Source of the DNA: Desulfobacteraceae bacterium 4572_19
GTDB taxonomy: Bacteria; Desulfobacterota; Desulfobacteria; Desulfobacterales; NBLS01
Reading direction: 5' to 3'
DNA: 17,026 bases
Assembly (NCBI GenBank): GCA_002084385.1
Contig: NBLS01000039.1
Span: forward strand, 1 to 17,026
The position numbers were made by a program, and so were the translations under genes. Below, piece after piece: positions 1-8,048 of this stretch. The stretch's first letter is position 1. Each line of letters opens with the position of its first letter. The notes below the pieces were generated by a model. It ran no database searches. It worked only from the letters and a program-made list of their open reading frames with translations, and was not told the DNA's origin.

Positions 1-251
1 GAGTCGTCCTCATCAGAAGAGGAATCCACAGGATTGTTAAACATATTATCTATATCATCCTGAGACACCAATTCGTCTTCTTCTTCATCTGATGACGAGT
101 CATCTTCATCAGAAGAGAAATCCACAGGATTATTAAACATATTATCTATATCATCCTGGGATACCAACTCATCATCATCGGATGCCGAATCGGCGGGACC
201 ACTAAACATATTATCTATATCATCTTGGGACAGTTCATCATTTTCAGCCAT
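1..251 (-). CDS. Acidic protein with three FliM N-terminus-like motifs (5' part only)
   Basis: The gene runs off the left edge; 83 complete codons are visible from an ATG at 251. A strong ribosome binding site (AGAGGTGA) lies about 5 bases upstream, which fixes the start. The visible protein is dominated by Asp, Glu and Ser. It carries SQDDIDNMF at residues 8-16, 31-39 and 63-71, preceded by L or LV. The spacers are acidic and Ser-rich (residues 17-30 and 40-62). The same window's FliM begins with LSQDEVDSLL at residues 5-14, the conserved segment by which FliM binds phosphorylated CheY. FliY proteins carry a similar segment. The resemblance is seen directly; CheY binding is inferred. The gene follows fliA, beyond two terminator-like hairpins. 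No folded domain is visible, and the missing C-terminus could hold a SpoA, CheC, receiver or other domain. The gene is real with good confidence; its function is unknown. Confidence 0.75.
   Translation of the reverse strand, partial: MAENDELSQDDIDNMFSGPADSASDDDELVSQDDIDNMFNNPVDFSSDEDDSSSDEEEDELVSQDDIDNMFNNPVDSSSDEDD
39..226. repeat. Three near-identical 23-bp repeats inside the acidic gene
   Basis: The same 23-bp block, encoding the DDIDNMF part of the motif, occurs at 39-61, 135-157 and 204-226. The first two copies are identical and the third differs by one base. Start-to-start spacings are 96 and 69 bp, both multiples of three, so the repeat is in frame. The bases on both sides of the first two copies are also very similar, which points to a tandem duplication of about 96 bp. 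Confidence 0.85.
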
Positions 252-298
252 TTTATCACCTCTTCATATAACCACCATGGCGGATAATACGCCACAAC

Positions 299-341
299 AA
301 AAAAAGAAAGTCTTTTTAATACAGCTTTTTCAGGGACTTTC
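299..341 (-). terminator. Second tandem terminator-like hairpin
   Basis: This is the second copy of the element. It has a 7-bp perfect stem (plus-strand arms 306-312 and 335-341) followed on the minus strand by seven T residues. It lies between fliA and the acidic gene, so it would separate them or attenuate read-through. Confidence 0.45.
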
Positions 342-376
342 ATATAAACTTGCCACAACGAATAATACGCCTCAAC

Positions 377-421
377 AAAAAATGAAAGTCTTTATAAGAT
401 AGCTTTTCTATGGACTTTCAT
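377..421 (-). terminator. Terminator-like hairpin just after fliA
   Basis: On the minus strand a perfect 9-bp stem (ATGAAAGTC at one arm, GACTTTCAT at the other; plus-strand arms 382-390 and 413-421) is followed by six T residues. It starts 15 bp beyond the fliA stop. The 22-base loop and low GC make it weaker than a textbook terminator. It is probably the first of two stops for the flagellar transcript. Confidence 0.5.
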
Positions 422-435
422 ATAAACTCAAAGCA

Positions 436-1257
436 CTACTTATGTTGCTTGTATGTCTGAAGTCTGGCTTTCAGTTTAATAAGAGACATTGTATGAATTT
501 GACAAATTCTAGATTCTGTAAGATCAAGAACATTTCCAATCTCTTTTAATGTCAGCTCTTCATAATAATAAAGTGAAATTACAATTTGTTCTTTTTTACC
601 AAGACTTTTAACAGCTTTTGCCAACACCAGTTTCAACTCCCCCATCATAATATTATCGGCAGGGTCATCAGAACTATGAAGATTATCCTGAAAAGTACTT
701 GTTGAGGAACTATTGGTATTTGAATTTCTAATAAATGCGTCCAGGCTTAAAAGAGAAGCTGCGTGAATTTCAGTTAACATTTTATGATACTGTTCAAGAG
801 TAACACCGAGTTCTTCAGCTACTTCATTCTCATCAGAAGATCTTTTATGTCTTGTTTCAACTACCCGTACCGCCTTTTCAATATTTTGAATTTTTTTTCT
901 CATGGAACGTGAATACCAATCCATGTTGCGAAGTTCATCTAAAATCGCACCCTTAATCCGGTGTTGTGCATATGTTTTAAAATTAACATTTTTACTGGCA
1001 TCATATTTATCAACAGCATCTATCAATCCTAGGCATCCGGCACTAACCAACTCATCTTTTATCACACTCGGAGGAAGCCTTCTTGCCATTCTATTAGCAA
1101 CATAATTAACAAGATAAGCGTACTTGACAATCATTTCCTCACGTTCATCCTTGTCAAAACCACTTTTTTTGCTATTTCCATCACTATTTTTATTATTTGC
1201 AATTGATTTAAGATATTTATTAACCATACCAAAACATATCCCTTTTAATGTCCCCAC
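436..1257 (-). CDS. fliA: Flagellar sigma factor FliA (sigma-28)
   Basis: This sigma-70 family factor directs RNA polymerase to late flagellar and chemotaxis promoters. Region 2 spans about residues 45-112 (LVSAGCLGLIDAVDKYD, then FKTYAQHRIKGAILDELR), region 3 about 115-180, and region 4 about 205-265 with the helix-turn-helix LTLKEIGNVLDLTESRICQI. The KYD, YAQHRI and GAILDELR signatures and the lack of region 1.1 mark the FliA/SigD class. The frame opens at a GTG (1257) with a weak AGAG upstream. An ATG ten codons later (1227), preceded by AAGGGA at a longer distance, is an equally good start and would give 263 aa. It is the last clearly flagellar gene before two terminator-like hairpins. 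A Ser/Thr/Asn-rich linker (about residues 176-197) joins regions 3 and 4. No anti-sigma factor (FlgM) is visible here. Confidence 0.93.
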   Translation of the reverse strand: MGTLKGICFGMVNKYLKSIANNKNSDGNSKKSGFDKDEREEMIVKYAYLVNYVANRMARRLPPSVIKDELVSAGCLGLIDAVDKYDASKNVNFKTYAQHRIKGAILDELRNMDWYSRSMRKKIQNIEKAVRVVETRHKRSSDENEVAEELGVTLEQYHKMLTEIHAASLLSLDAFIRNSNTNSSSTSTFQDNLHSSDDPADNIMMGELKLVLAKAVKSLGKKEQIVISLYYYEELTLKEIGNVLDLTESRICQIHTMSLIKLKARLQTYKQHK

Positions 1258-1386
1258 AAAGTAACTCTACTATAAACCATAAATAATTTCATTACGTTGT
1301 ATTTCAATACGACTTTTTTCGCTACGCCTTGTGCCAAATCTTAAAATCCGGCAATTATTTGACGGTTTATATTTATATATCAGCAT

Positions 1387-2343
1387 TTATAATATATCAG
1401 CATTCATACATTTTTTGAAAAAAAACGAAATATTTCCACTTGAACTATTCCGTTTATTAGACCTTGCAAGTTTACTGCCAACTTCCCGAAAAGCAAGACT
1501 TGATGCAGCATCAGGTGCAAAGTCCATAACAGGTATGCGTTTTATAACAGCATTCCTAAGCTTTACATCAGTGGGAATAAACCCTACATATTCAACCACC
1601 ACACCACTTAAAAACCTGTCAACTGCTTGGCTTAAACTTAAATAGACAGATTTTGCTTCCTTGGCGTTTTGCACCATATTAACGAGAAGCTTAAAATATT
1701 TTGTGCCATACTGGGTAGCCATAACTTTCATTAAGGCATATGCATCTGTAATTGATGTAGGTTCAAAAGTTGCAACCACCATACACTCTTCGGCGGCCAT
1801 ATTAAAGTATGCTACGTTAGATGCTATACCTGCACCTGTATCAATAAAAACAAAATCAATTCCGTTTTTATCACTGCTTTCATCAACATTTCCATAATCC
1901 AAAGTCTCAAATTCACATAAAAGATTAAGCTTTTCCCCCTCAGTAAGGTTCGTTAAATCTGAAAAACCGGATCCGCCGGGAATAATACTTATACCGTGGG
2001 ACGTTTTTACAATAACATCTTTTAATTTTTTCTCACCACGAATAACATGACCTATATTATATTCAGGTCTTATCCCAAATATTATATCCACATTACCAAG
2101 CCCCATATCAGCATCAATAATTAAAACATTTTTACCAAATTCACTTAAGGCTATGGAAAGATTTCCAACCACATTTGTTTTGCCCACCCCACCCTTTCCA
2201 CTTGTTACTGCAAGCACTTTTAATGAACTTTCATCGAAATTTTTCGAAGATATTTTTTTATTTCTTTTTAAAGCACGATTATCAACAATTTTTCTTAAAC
2301 TACTCGCTTGATCCACGTTACAACTCCTATGTTTAGGGCTCAC
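1387..2343 (-). CDS. flhG: Flagellar number regulator FlhG (MinD/ParA-type ATPase)
   Basis: FlhG (also FleN or YlxH) is a MinD-like ATPase that restrains flagellar number and acts with FlhF at the pole. A deviant Walker A motif, GKGGVGKT, lies at residues 49-56. The switch segments are DADMGLGN at 77-84 and DTGAG at 168-172. The N-terminal DQASSLR (residues 11-17) matches the short motif by which FlhG stimulates the FlhF GTPase, and FlhF is encoded directly upstream. The chosen GTG start is 2 bases past the flhF stop, which suggests coupled translation and keeps that motif. At 318 aa it is slightly longer than usual, with a charged N-terminus and an ill-defined C-terminal tail (about residues 295-318). 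Its stop lies within a 13-bp direct repeat (1375-1387 and 1392-1404), so the tail end may be a recent change. Confidence 0.93.
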   Translation of the reverse strand: MSPKHRSCNVDQASSLRKIVDNRALKRNKKISSKNFDESSLKVLAVTSGKGGVGKTNVVGNLSIALSEFGKNVLIIDADMGLGNVDIIFGIRPEYNIGHVIRGEKKLKDVIVKTSHGISIIPGGSGFSDLTNLTEGEKLNLLCEFETLDYGNVDESSDKNGIDFVFIDTGAGIASNVAYFNMAAEECMVVATFEPTSITDAYALMKVMATQYGTKYFKLLVNMVQNAKEAKSVYLSLSQAVDRFLSGVVVEYVGFIPTDVKLRNAVIKRIPVMDFAPDAASSLAFREVGSKLARSNKRNSSSGNISFFFKKCMNADIL

Positions 2344-2345
2344 TA

Positions 2346-3944
2346 TTATCTCAAAATTAACTCTAAAATATTTTTTTTCGTTGCAGTCATAATATCTTCC
2401 GGTACCCTCTGTCCATTTGTAATAAAAGATATGGGCATTTTTTGATTAATAACCTGATCAATAATTGTACCACATCGTTTTGTTTCATCCACCTTTGTAA
2501 ATAAATAAGATTTTGGATTTAACACAGCAAAATTTTCAGTTGCATCCTTCATATCCAATTTATCAATTGTAGCACTTAATACCAAATGGGTAGAAATAGA
2601 ATGACTGCCATCAATAAATTTTCCAAGTTCTGTCATTCTTGTTTCATCCAAATGACTATGCCCGGCAGTATCTATCAAGATTATATCCAAGCCTTCCATT
2701 TTTCTTAATGCTAACTGAAGATCACGACATGTAAATGCAGGTAAACAAGGCAACCCCATAATTGACGAATATGTTTTCAACTGTTCTAAAGCACCTATTC
2801 TATAACTATCTATGGAAATCAGCCCAACAGTTTTTTTTCGTTTCATACTTAATTCTGCTGCCAATTTAGCTATTGTCGTTGTTTTTCCTACACCAGTAGG
2901 TCCTGTAAACGCTGCAATTTGTACTCCTTTTTCCATATTATCATCGAAAGGATCCCACACGTCAATATTTGCAAGAATAGTTCTGATAACATTTTTCGTT
3001 ACTTTTTCCGGCGAACTTTTTCTATTTTTTATTTTTTTATTTCCATTGTCATCCCATGCTTTTTTTAAAAACATTTGTGCACTTTGTTCAGAAATACCGG
3101 CTTTTATTAATTTTACATATACATTAATACATTCAGGATGATTTTGTAAAACCGTTGGTATTCCTGTTCTTTGACCATTTAAAAAGAGCATCTCTTTTAT
3201 AGATGCAAGATCACCTTGAATTAAACCTAATTGTTTTTCAGCAAAATCTGATGCTATCGAATCATCTATTTGTGCCTGTTGTATCGTATTTTGATTTTCA
3301 TACTCCTGTTCCTCTGCATCCTGATATTCTGAATTTAGCTGCTCCGTTCTTAAATGTTGTGGTCTTAATTGATCTAATATTAATTGTTCCGACCTGATCT
3401 GATTTACTTTTGCCCGATTTTTGTTAGACTGGCTTTTATGAGACTGGCTTAGCTTTTGCTCCCTTGATTCTACTTCAGGTTCCGATAATACCGAAAAATA
3501 GCCTTTTTTATCTGATTTTATACTACTTTTTTGCTTTTTTACTTCTTTTGTGCGATTGCCAGATTTAGATAATTCCTTAGATAAATCAAAATGTTCGCCA
3601 ACTACTTCAAATACTTTTTTAGGATTATTACTTTTTAAGTTGCTACCTTCAGATTTACCACCCTTGTGCATTGATCCAAGTTTTCCAAAACCTTCTAACA
3701 CCTTTGCCTTCATTTCAGACAGTACTTTTAATTCTGCCGGCGGTATATTCTTCTTTTGCTTTCCTGCATCAGCTTGAATTTCAGCCGACTGTGCCTTTAC
3801 TTCAAACAAGTCAACTCCATACGGATCCAATAATCCCTTTGGAATTCTCCTTGTGGAAAGAATCATGGCATCAGGCCCCATCTCTTCTTTGATACGAGTT
3901 ATCGCCTCTTGTAAACTCTTTGCTTTATATGTTTTAATCGGCAT
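2346..3944 (-). CDS. flhF: Flagellar positioning GTPase FlhF
   Basis: FlhF is an SRP-family GTPase that sets the polar site of flagellar assembly. The family N-terminal segment (residues 1-37, ending DAMILSTRR) is present. The NG domain occupies about residues 310-532: G1 GPTGVGKT at 348-355, SIDSYRIGALEQLKTY after it, G3 DTAG at 425-428 and G4 TKVD at 483-486. All nucleotide-binding motifs look intact. At 532 aa it is longer than the roughly 370-460 aa common in the family. The extra length is a charged Lys/Ser/Gln/Glu-rich region (about residues 90-235) with short imperfect repeats around residues 183-204 (RSEQL, LDQLR, LRTEQL), presumably disordered. The ATG directly follows the flhA stop codon, and flhG begins 2 bases after its own stop. 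Confidence 0.95.
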   Translation of the reverse strand: MPIKTYKAKSLQEAITRIKEEMGPDAMILSTRRIPKGLLDPYGVDLFEVKAQSAEIQADAGKQKKNIPPAELKVLSEMKAKVLEGFGKLGSMHKGGKSEGSNLKSNNPKKVFEVVGEHFDLSKELSKSGNRTKEVKKQKSSIKSDKKGYFSVLSEPEVESREQKLSQSHKSQSNKNRAKVNQIRSEQLILDQLRPQHLRTEQLNSEYQDAEEQEYENQNTIQQAQIDDSIASDFAEKQLGLIQGDLASIKEMLFLNGQRTGIPTVLQNHPECINVYVKLIKAGISEQSAQMFLKKAWDDNGNKKIKNRKSSPEKVTKNVIRTILANIDVWDPFDDNMEKGVQIAAFTGPTGVGKTTTIAKLAAELSMKRKKTVGLISIDSYRIGALEQLKTYSSIMGLPCLPAFTCRDLQLALRKMEGLDIILIDTAGHSHLDETRMTELGKFIDGSHSISTHLVLSATIDKLDMKDATENFAVLNPKSYLFTKVDETKRCGTIIDQVINQKMPISFITNGQRVPEDIMTATKKNILELILR

Positions 3945-6032
3945 TTAAATTGCCACCTTTCCTACAGATTTAATGCTGATATTTTGTGCAACTTCCGCAT
4001 GGGAAGTAACAACTGCCGCTGGAACTGTCTGTTCTAACAGACGACTTAAATGCCTTCTTAAAGCCGGAGACGCAAGAATAACCATCTGAAGATTTGCCGC
4101 CATTACTTTTTCCGATACATCTCTTGCCGACTCAACTATTTTTTCAGCCACACCAGGTTCTAACGCCAGATATGAACCATGTTCAGTATGCTTTAATACC
4201 TTATTTAATAAATCATCCAGACCATGATCAAGGGTTACCACATGAAGTACTCCGTCAACCACAAAAGGACTGATAATTGATCTTGAAAGTGTTTGTCTTA
4301 CATACTCTGTAAGAAGATCCGGGTCTTTACTCATTGGTGCATAATCAGCGAGAGTTTCAACAATACTTAAAAGATCCCTAATTGAAACCTTCTCTCTTAT
4401 CAGATTTTGCAATACTTTTTGAACCACTCCAAGGGAAAGAAGATTTGGAACCAGTTCTTCAACAGCCTTTGAACTTGTTTTAGCAAGATTATCAAGAAGA
4501 TGCTGAACTTCCTGCCTGCCCAAAAGCTCAACGGCGTTACTTCGGATAACTTCGGTAATATGAGTTGCAACAACCGTGGAGTTATCCACCACAGTATATC
4601 CGGCAAATTTTGCATCTTCTTCTCTGTCTGCCGGTATCCATAAAGCAGGAAGATTAAAAGCCGGTTCAACCGTAGGAATACCTTCAATTGGTTGATCCAC
4701 ATCTCCCGGATCCATTGCAAGAAGATGATTTACCATAAGTTCCGCCCCGGCCATCTCTACGCCTTTTATTAATACACGATATTGGGATGGTTTTAATTTT
4801 AAATTATCCCTAATATGTATAGGAGGAATTACCATTCCCATATCCGTTGCAAACTGCCTTCGTATGGAACGTATTCGTCCTAACAGCATGCCATCTTGTT
4901 GTTTATCCACAAGAGGTATAAGTCCGTATCCCACCTCAAGCTCCATAATATCAACCGAAAGAAGATGTTCCACTTCTTCAGGACCTGCACCCTCTTGTGC
5001 TTCTTCTTCATCGGCTCTTGTTAACTCGTCTTCCACAGTATCGGTATCAAGTCTTTTACGGTACATATATGCAGAACCGCCAAGTATCAGGGCAAAAGAC
5101 ATAAAAGGAATCGAAGGAAGACCCGGTACCAATCCAAGACAAAAAACCACTATAGACCCAATGTAAATTGGCATTGGCCTTACAAAAAGATGTTTTGCAA
5201 ACTCTTTACCCATCTTGTTTTCTGTACCGGCTCTCGAAACAAGTAAACCTGCTGAAGTTGAAATAATCAATGCCGGTAACTGGGAAACCAGACCGTCTCC
5301 TACGGTTAATAAAGTATAGTTGGAAAGAGCTGTCGCCATATCCATATTATGCTGCAAAATACCTATAACAAAACCGCCAACAATATTTATTCCGGTAATA
5401 ATAATACCGGCAATGGCATCTCCTTTTACAAACTTACTTGCACCATCCATGGAACCATGAAATTCAGATTCCTGACCAATTTCTTTTCGTCTTGCCCTTG
5501 CTTCATCCTCATCAATAATTCCGGCATTCAAATCAGCATCTATAGCCATCTGTTTACCCGGCATGGCATCTAAGGTAAATCTTGCTGCCACTTCAGCTAT
5601 TCGACCCGAACCCTTTGTAATAACCATAAAATTAATTAAAACAAGAATAATAAAAATAATTGCACCTACAACATAGTTTCCACCTACAACAAAATCGCCA
5701 AACGATTTAATTACAGCACCGGCCGCATCAGGGCCCTCGTTACCATGGAGCAGAATCAAACGGGTTGATGCAACATTTAAAGCCAGACGAAACAGGGTAA
5801 GGACGAGAAGAAGAGAAGGAAAAACAGAAAAATCCAAGGGTTTTTCTGTGTACATGGTGGTAATAAGAACAACAATTGCAAAAGTAATATTCATTGCCAG
5901 CAAAAAATCTAAAATAAAAGGACTTATCGGGAGAATCATTGCAAGCAAGATCCCTATTACCACAAGAATCATTAAAATATCAGATGATTCTTTCTTTAAA
6001 CCGGATAATATGCCCGAACTTTCTGTTGCCAT
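3945..6032 (-). CDS. flhA: Flagellar type III export gate protein FlhA
   Basis: FlhA forms the nonameric ring of the flagellar export gate: it takes part in proton-driven export and docks chaperone-substrate complexes. At 695 aa it has the usual length. The N-terminal half has about eight membrane segments, from residue 18 to about 325. The conserved FHIPEP-family cytoplasmic loop lies at about 150-185 (RFTLDAMPGKQMAIDADLNA). The cytoplasmic domain (about 345-695) includes conserved stretches such as LLGRQEVQHLLDN and ELVPNLLSLGVVQKVLQNL. I see no gap against the family. AGGAGA lies a few bases before the ATG, and a possible promoter lies just upstream in the spacer, so flhA-flhF-flhG-fliA may also be transcribed separately from flhB. 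Its stop abuts the flhF start. Confidence 0.97.
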   Translation of the reverse strand: MATESSGILSGLKKESSDILMILVVIGILLAMILPISPFILDFLLAMNITFAIVVLITTMYTEKPLDFSVFPSLLLVLTLFRLALNVASTRLILLHGNEGPDAAGAVIKSFGDFVVGGNYVVGAIIFIILVLINFMVITKGSGRIAEVAARFTLDAMPGKQMAIDADLNAGIIDEDEARARRKEIGQESEFHGSMDGASKFVKGDAIAGIIITGINIVGGFVIGILQHNMDMATALSNYTLLTVGDGLVSQLPALIISTSAGLLVSRAGTENKMGKEFAKHLFVRPMPIYIGSIVVFCLGLVPGLPSIPFMSFALILGGSAYMYRKRLDTDTVEDELTRADEEEAQEGAGPEEVEHLLSVDIMELEVGYGLIPLVDKQQDGMLLGRIRSIRRQFATDMGMVIPPIHIRDNLKLKPSQYRVLIKGVEMAGAELMVNHLLAMDPGDVDQPIEGIPTVEPAFNLPALWIPADREEDAKFAGYTVVDNSTVVATHITEVIRSNAVELLGRQEVQHLLDNLAKTSSKAVEELVPNLLSLGVVQKVLQNLIREKVSIRDLLSIVETLADYAPMSKDPDLLTEYVRQTLSRSIISPFVVDGVLHVVTLDHGLDDLLNKVLKHTEHGSYLALEPGVAEKIVESARDVSEKVMAANLQMVILASPALRRHLSRLLEQTVPAAVVTSHAEVAQNISIKSVGKVAI

Positions 6033-6264
6033 TTATTCTCCTAAAAACTTACGATAACAAATATTATATCACCTATTAAATAATTTTTTAGTAACTTGTC
6101 CTCAACGAAAAATTGTAATGTGAAATTACCGAAAAATCACATTTCTTGTTCGTGAACGGTTACGAAAAATTAAAAAACTTTCAAATAAAAGTTCACTAAA
6201 AAATTTGCATCCACGGTATTTTGACACGTACTGCCAAAATTATGACAAAAAACAGATTTGCTTA
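6033..6264 (-). promoter_or_regulatory. AT-rich spacer upstream of flhA with possible promoter and hairpins
   Basis: This 232-bp gap is the largest inside the export-gate block. On the minus strand an extended -10-like TGATATAAT (6063-6071) sits about 30 bases before the flhA ATG, but I see no good -35. Further upstream are a perfect 7-bp inverted repeat (6117-6123 with 6137-6143, 13-base loop) and a short AT-only-rich stem (6176-6181 with 6188-6193). On the minus strand the latter is followed by a T-rich tract, as a weak terminator or attenuator after flhB would be. Matches to short motifs are expected by chance in such AT-rich DNA. Confidence 0.3.
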
Positions 6265-7242
6265 TCACATAGACTTACCCTTCATATTATAAACATATGC
6301 AAGCAATTCTGCCACAGCCTGATAAAGATCAAGTGGCACGTACTCACCTGTTTCTACATGTTTATACAAATTTCGAGCCAGTTCTTTATTTTCTACAATT
6401 GGAACCTGATTTTCGTTTGCTATTTTTTTAATATTTTCTGCAACCATACCTGCACCTTTGGCAACAATTTTCGGTGCATCCATTTGCAAAGAGTCATATT
6501 TTATTGCCACTGCAAGATGAGTCGGGTTTGTTACTACAACATCCGCATCTGATTTTATTTGCGGATCACCCTCTGTTTGTTTATGCTCATCTTTTACTTC
6601 CTTTTGGAATGCAAAATCCAAAACTGCAAGAAAAGCCATTATCATAAGTACTCTCATAAAAATCAGATACGAAATTTTCATAACATAAGCTAAAATAAAA
6701 CCAATACTATTATCATAAAGATTAAGTATCGTATTAAGTTCATTTACAACTGCATAATATGTTACAATTGCTACAATAAGTAATTTAATAATACTTTTGA
6801 GAAACTCTACAAACGCTGTTGATGAAAATTTCTGGGCAAATCCCTTTATAGGATTTAATTTTGAAAATTTTGGTTCTAAAGCTTTCCATGAGATAACAAA
6901 TCCGACTTGAAAAAAGTTTGTTACAAGAGCTGCAAAAAATACCACCGCCAGCACCGGCATTAAAACCTTAAAAAAAGCTTCGATATATCTATAAAAAAGA
7001 TGTATAAAATACTCTGCACTTACATGGGGAATTGATTGAAATGAAAAACAATCTCGCATTACATCCAACATATTCTGATAAATAAAAGATGCAAGGACAT
7101 GCAGTATGGCCACCCCTGCAAGCAGTACAAAAACAGCCGGAACCTCCTGACTTTTACCTACCTGTCCCTCTTCACGAGCTTTATCAAGTTTACGCCCGGT
7201 AGCATCTTCGGTTTTCTCGCCACCGCCGGAATCTTCAGCCAT
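6265..7242 (-). CDS. flhB: Flagellar export switch protein FlhB, with two apparent internal gaps
   Basis: FlhB is the export component that cleaves itself at NPTH and switches substrate class from rod/hook to filament, together with FliK. The N-terminus (EKTEDATGRKLDKAREEGQV) and four membrane segments (about residues 33-55, 90-112, 145-165 and 180-212) fit the family, and the cleavage site NPTH is at residues 239-242. At 325 aa it is shorter than the usual 350-380. The shortfall lies in the linker before the cleavage site. AFQ at 211-213 runs almost directly into KEVKDEHKQTEGDPQIKS, where relatives have about 12 more residues. That segment in turn runs directly into DADVVVTNPTH, where relatives have about 20 more, usually an Arg/Met-rich helix. 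Both losses keep the frame. The start has GGGAGAG upstream. Identity is certain; whether it works normally is not. Confidence 0.93.
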   Translation of the reverse strand: MAEDSGGGEKTEDATGRKLDKAREEGQVGKSQEVPAVFVLLAGVAILHVLASFIYQNMLDVMRDCFSFQSIPHVSAEYFIHLFYRYIEAFFKVLMPVLAVVFFAALVTNFFQVGFVISWKALEPKFSKLNPIKGFAQKFSSTAFVEFLKSIIKLLIVAIVTYYAVVNELNTILNLYDNSIGFILAYVMKISYLIFMRVLMIMAFLAVLDFAFQKEVKDEHKQTEGDPQIKSDADVVVTNPTHLAVAIKYDSLQMDAPKIVAKGAGMVAENIKKIANENQVPIVENKELARNLYKHVETGEYVPLDLYQAVAELLAYVYNMKGKSM

Positions 7243-7262
7243 TTAAAACTCTCCCTATCCCT

Positions 7263-8048
7263 CTATCCACCCATCCAAACGAGAAACGTTGTTAATAATT
7301 CCTTAAACTGCATTAGGTACTGCTTCGTTACAACAGCTATTATTTGCAATGCCATACCAAATAACACAAGACCTATTGCTATTTTTAGAGGAAAAGCCAC
7401 CATCATTATATTCATTTGAGGAGCAAACTTTCCGGATATTCCAAAAGCTACGCTTGTAAAAAGAAGTGCAGCCATAGCGGGAGCTGCTACTTTTATACCC
7501 AAAATAAACATTTGTGAGATAAGTTCGATAAACTTGGTTATAATATTTTCCGGCAGTTCAAAAAAACCCACATGAACTATCTGATAACTCTCCAAAAGAC
7601 TGGTAACAAGCATATGATGCCCATTTAAAGCAAGAAAAATAAGAAGAACCACCCAGTGTCCTATTTGCTCCATTATGGATACATTGGCTCCGGTTTGGGG
7701 ATCCACCACATTTATCATGGAGTATCCCATTTGAAAACCAACAATCTGCCCTGCAAGCTGAATAGCACCAAAAAAAATCCTTACTGTAAGACCTAATGTA
7801 AGTCCTATCATAAACTCGGAAAAAAGCATAATGCCGGTTTCAACAACATTATTAGGAAAAAGCTTTACATCAATCGCTACAACGGGAAAAATTAACATTG
7901 AAATAATAAGTGCAAGCCCTGCTTTCACTAATGAGGGGATAGTGCTACTTCCAAAAATTGGAAAAAGGAAAAGTACGACACTTACTCTGACAAGAACAAG
8001 AAGAAATATTTTAAACTGGTCAGGAGAAAAAAGATTAAGTATTTCCAT
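7263..8048 (-). CDS. fliR: Flagellar export gate protein FliR
   Basis: FliR is a polytopic inner-membrane protein; one copy assembles with FliP5 and FliQ4 into the export gate. The 261-aa length is normal. Several hydrophobic segments cover most of the protein. Family-typical stretches include FMIGLTLGLTVRIFFGAIQLAG, split around residues 80-101, GYSMINVVDPQTGANVS (about 107-123) and the late VAFPLKIAIGLVLFG (about 217-231). The ATG follows the fliQ stop codon with no gap and has almost no ribosome binding site of its own, so translation probably depends on coupling to fliQ. No gaps or broken segments are seen. It lies 20 bases upstream of flhB. Confidence 0.96.
   Translation of the reverse strand: MEILNLFSPDQFKIFLLVLVRVSVVLFLFPIFGSSTIPSLVKAGLALIISMLIFPVVAIDVKLFPNNVVETGIMLFSEFMIGLTLGLTVRIFFGAIQLAGQIVGFQMGYSMINVVDPQTGANVSIMEQIGHWVVLLIFLALNGHHMLVTSLLESYQIVHVGFFELPENIITKFIELISQMFILGIKVAAPAMAALLFTSVAFGISGKFAPQMNIMMVAFPLKIAIGLVLFGMALQIIAVVTKQYLMQFKELLTTFLVWMGG

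Larger units (their letters stand above)
282..428. repeat. Tandem 69-bp repeat containing hairpins
   Basis: Two copies (282-350 and 360-428) lie 78 bp apart and agree at about 60 of 69 positions. Each contains an inverted repeat with GAAAGTC/GACTTTC arms. The right copy ends next to the fliA stop codon. The arms are better conserved than the loop, which suggests the folded form matters. Confidence 0.8.

Noticed and set aside
39..226. Regularly spaced 23-bp repeats resembling a CRISPR array
   Set aside because: The repeats are in frame within an open reading frame, have no dyad, have unequal spacers that themselves resemble each other, and no cas genes are nearby.
1296..1319. Hairpin followed by six T residues on the plus strand, in the fliA-flhG gap
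   Set aside because: There is no plus-strand gene for it to end, and the stem is short and AT-rich with one G-T pair; chance is likely.
2812..3141. Plus-strand open frame of 109 codons opposite flhF
   Set aside because: It overlaps the conserved FlhF GTPase core on the other strand and has no recognisable motif or ribosome binding site.
6210..6235. Possible sigma-54 promoter (minus-strand TGGCA followed by TGTCA) upstream of flhA
   Set aside because: The -12 element lacks the required GC at the right spacing, and the site would be about 190 bp from flhA.
6205..6552. Plus-strand open frame of 115 codons overlapping flhB
   Set aside because: It has Cys/His/Phe-rich composition, no family resemblance and lies opposite a clear gene; it is a shadow frame.
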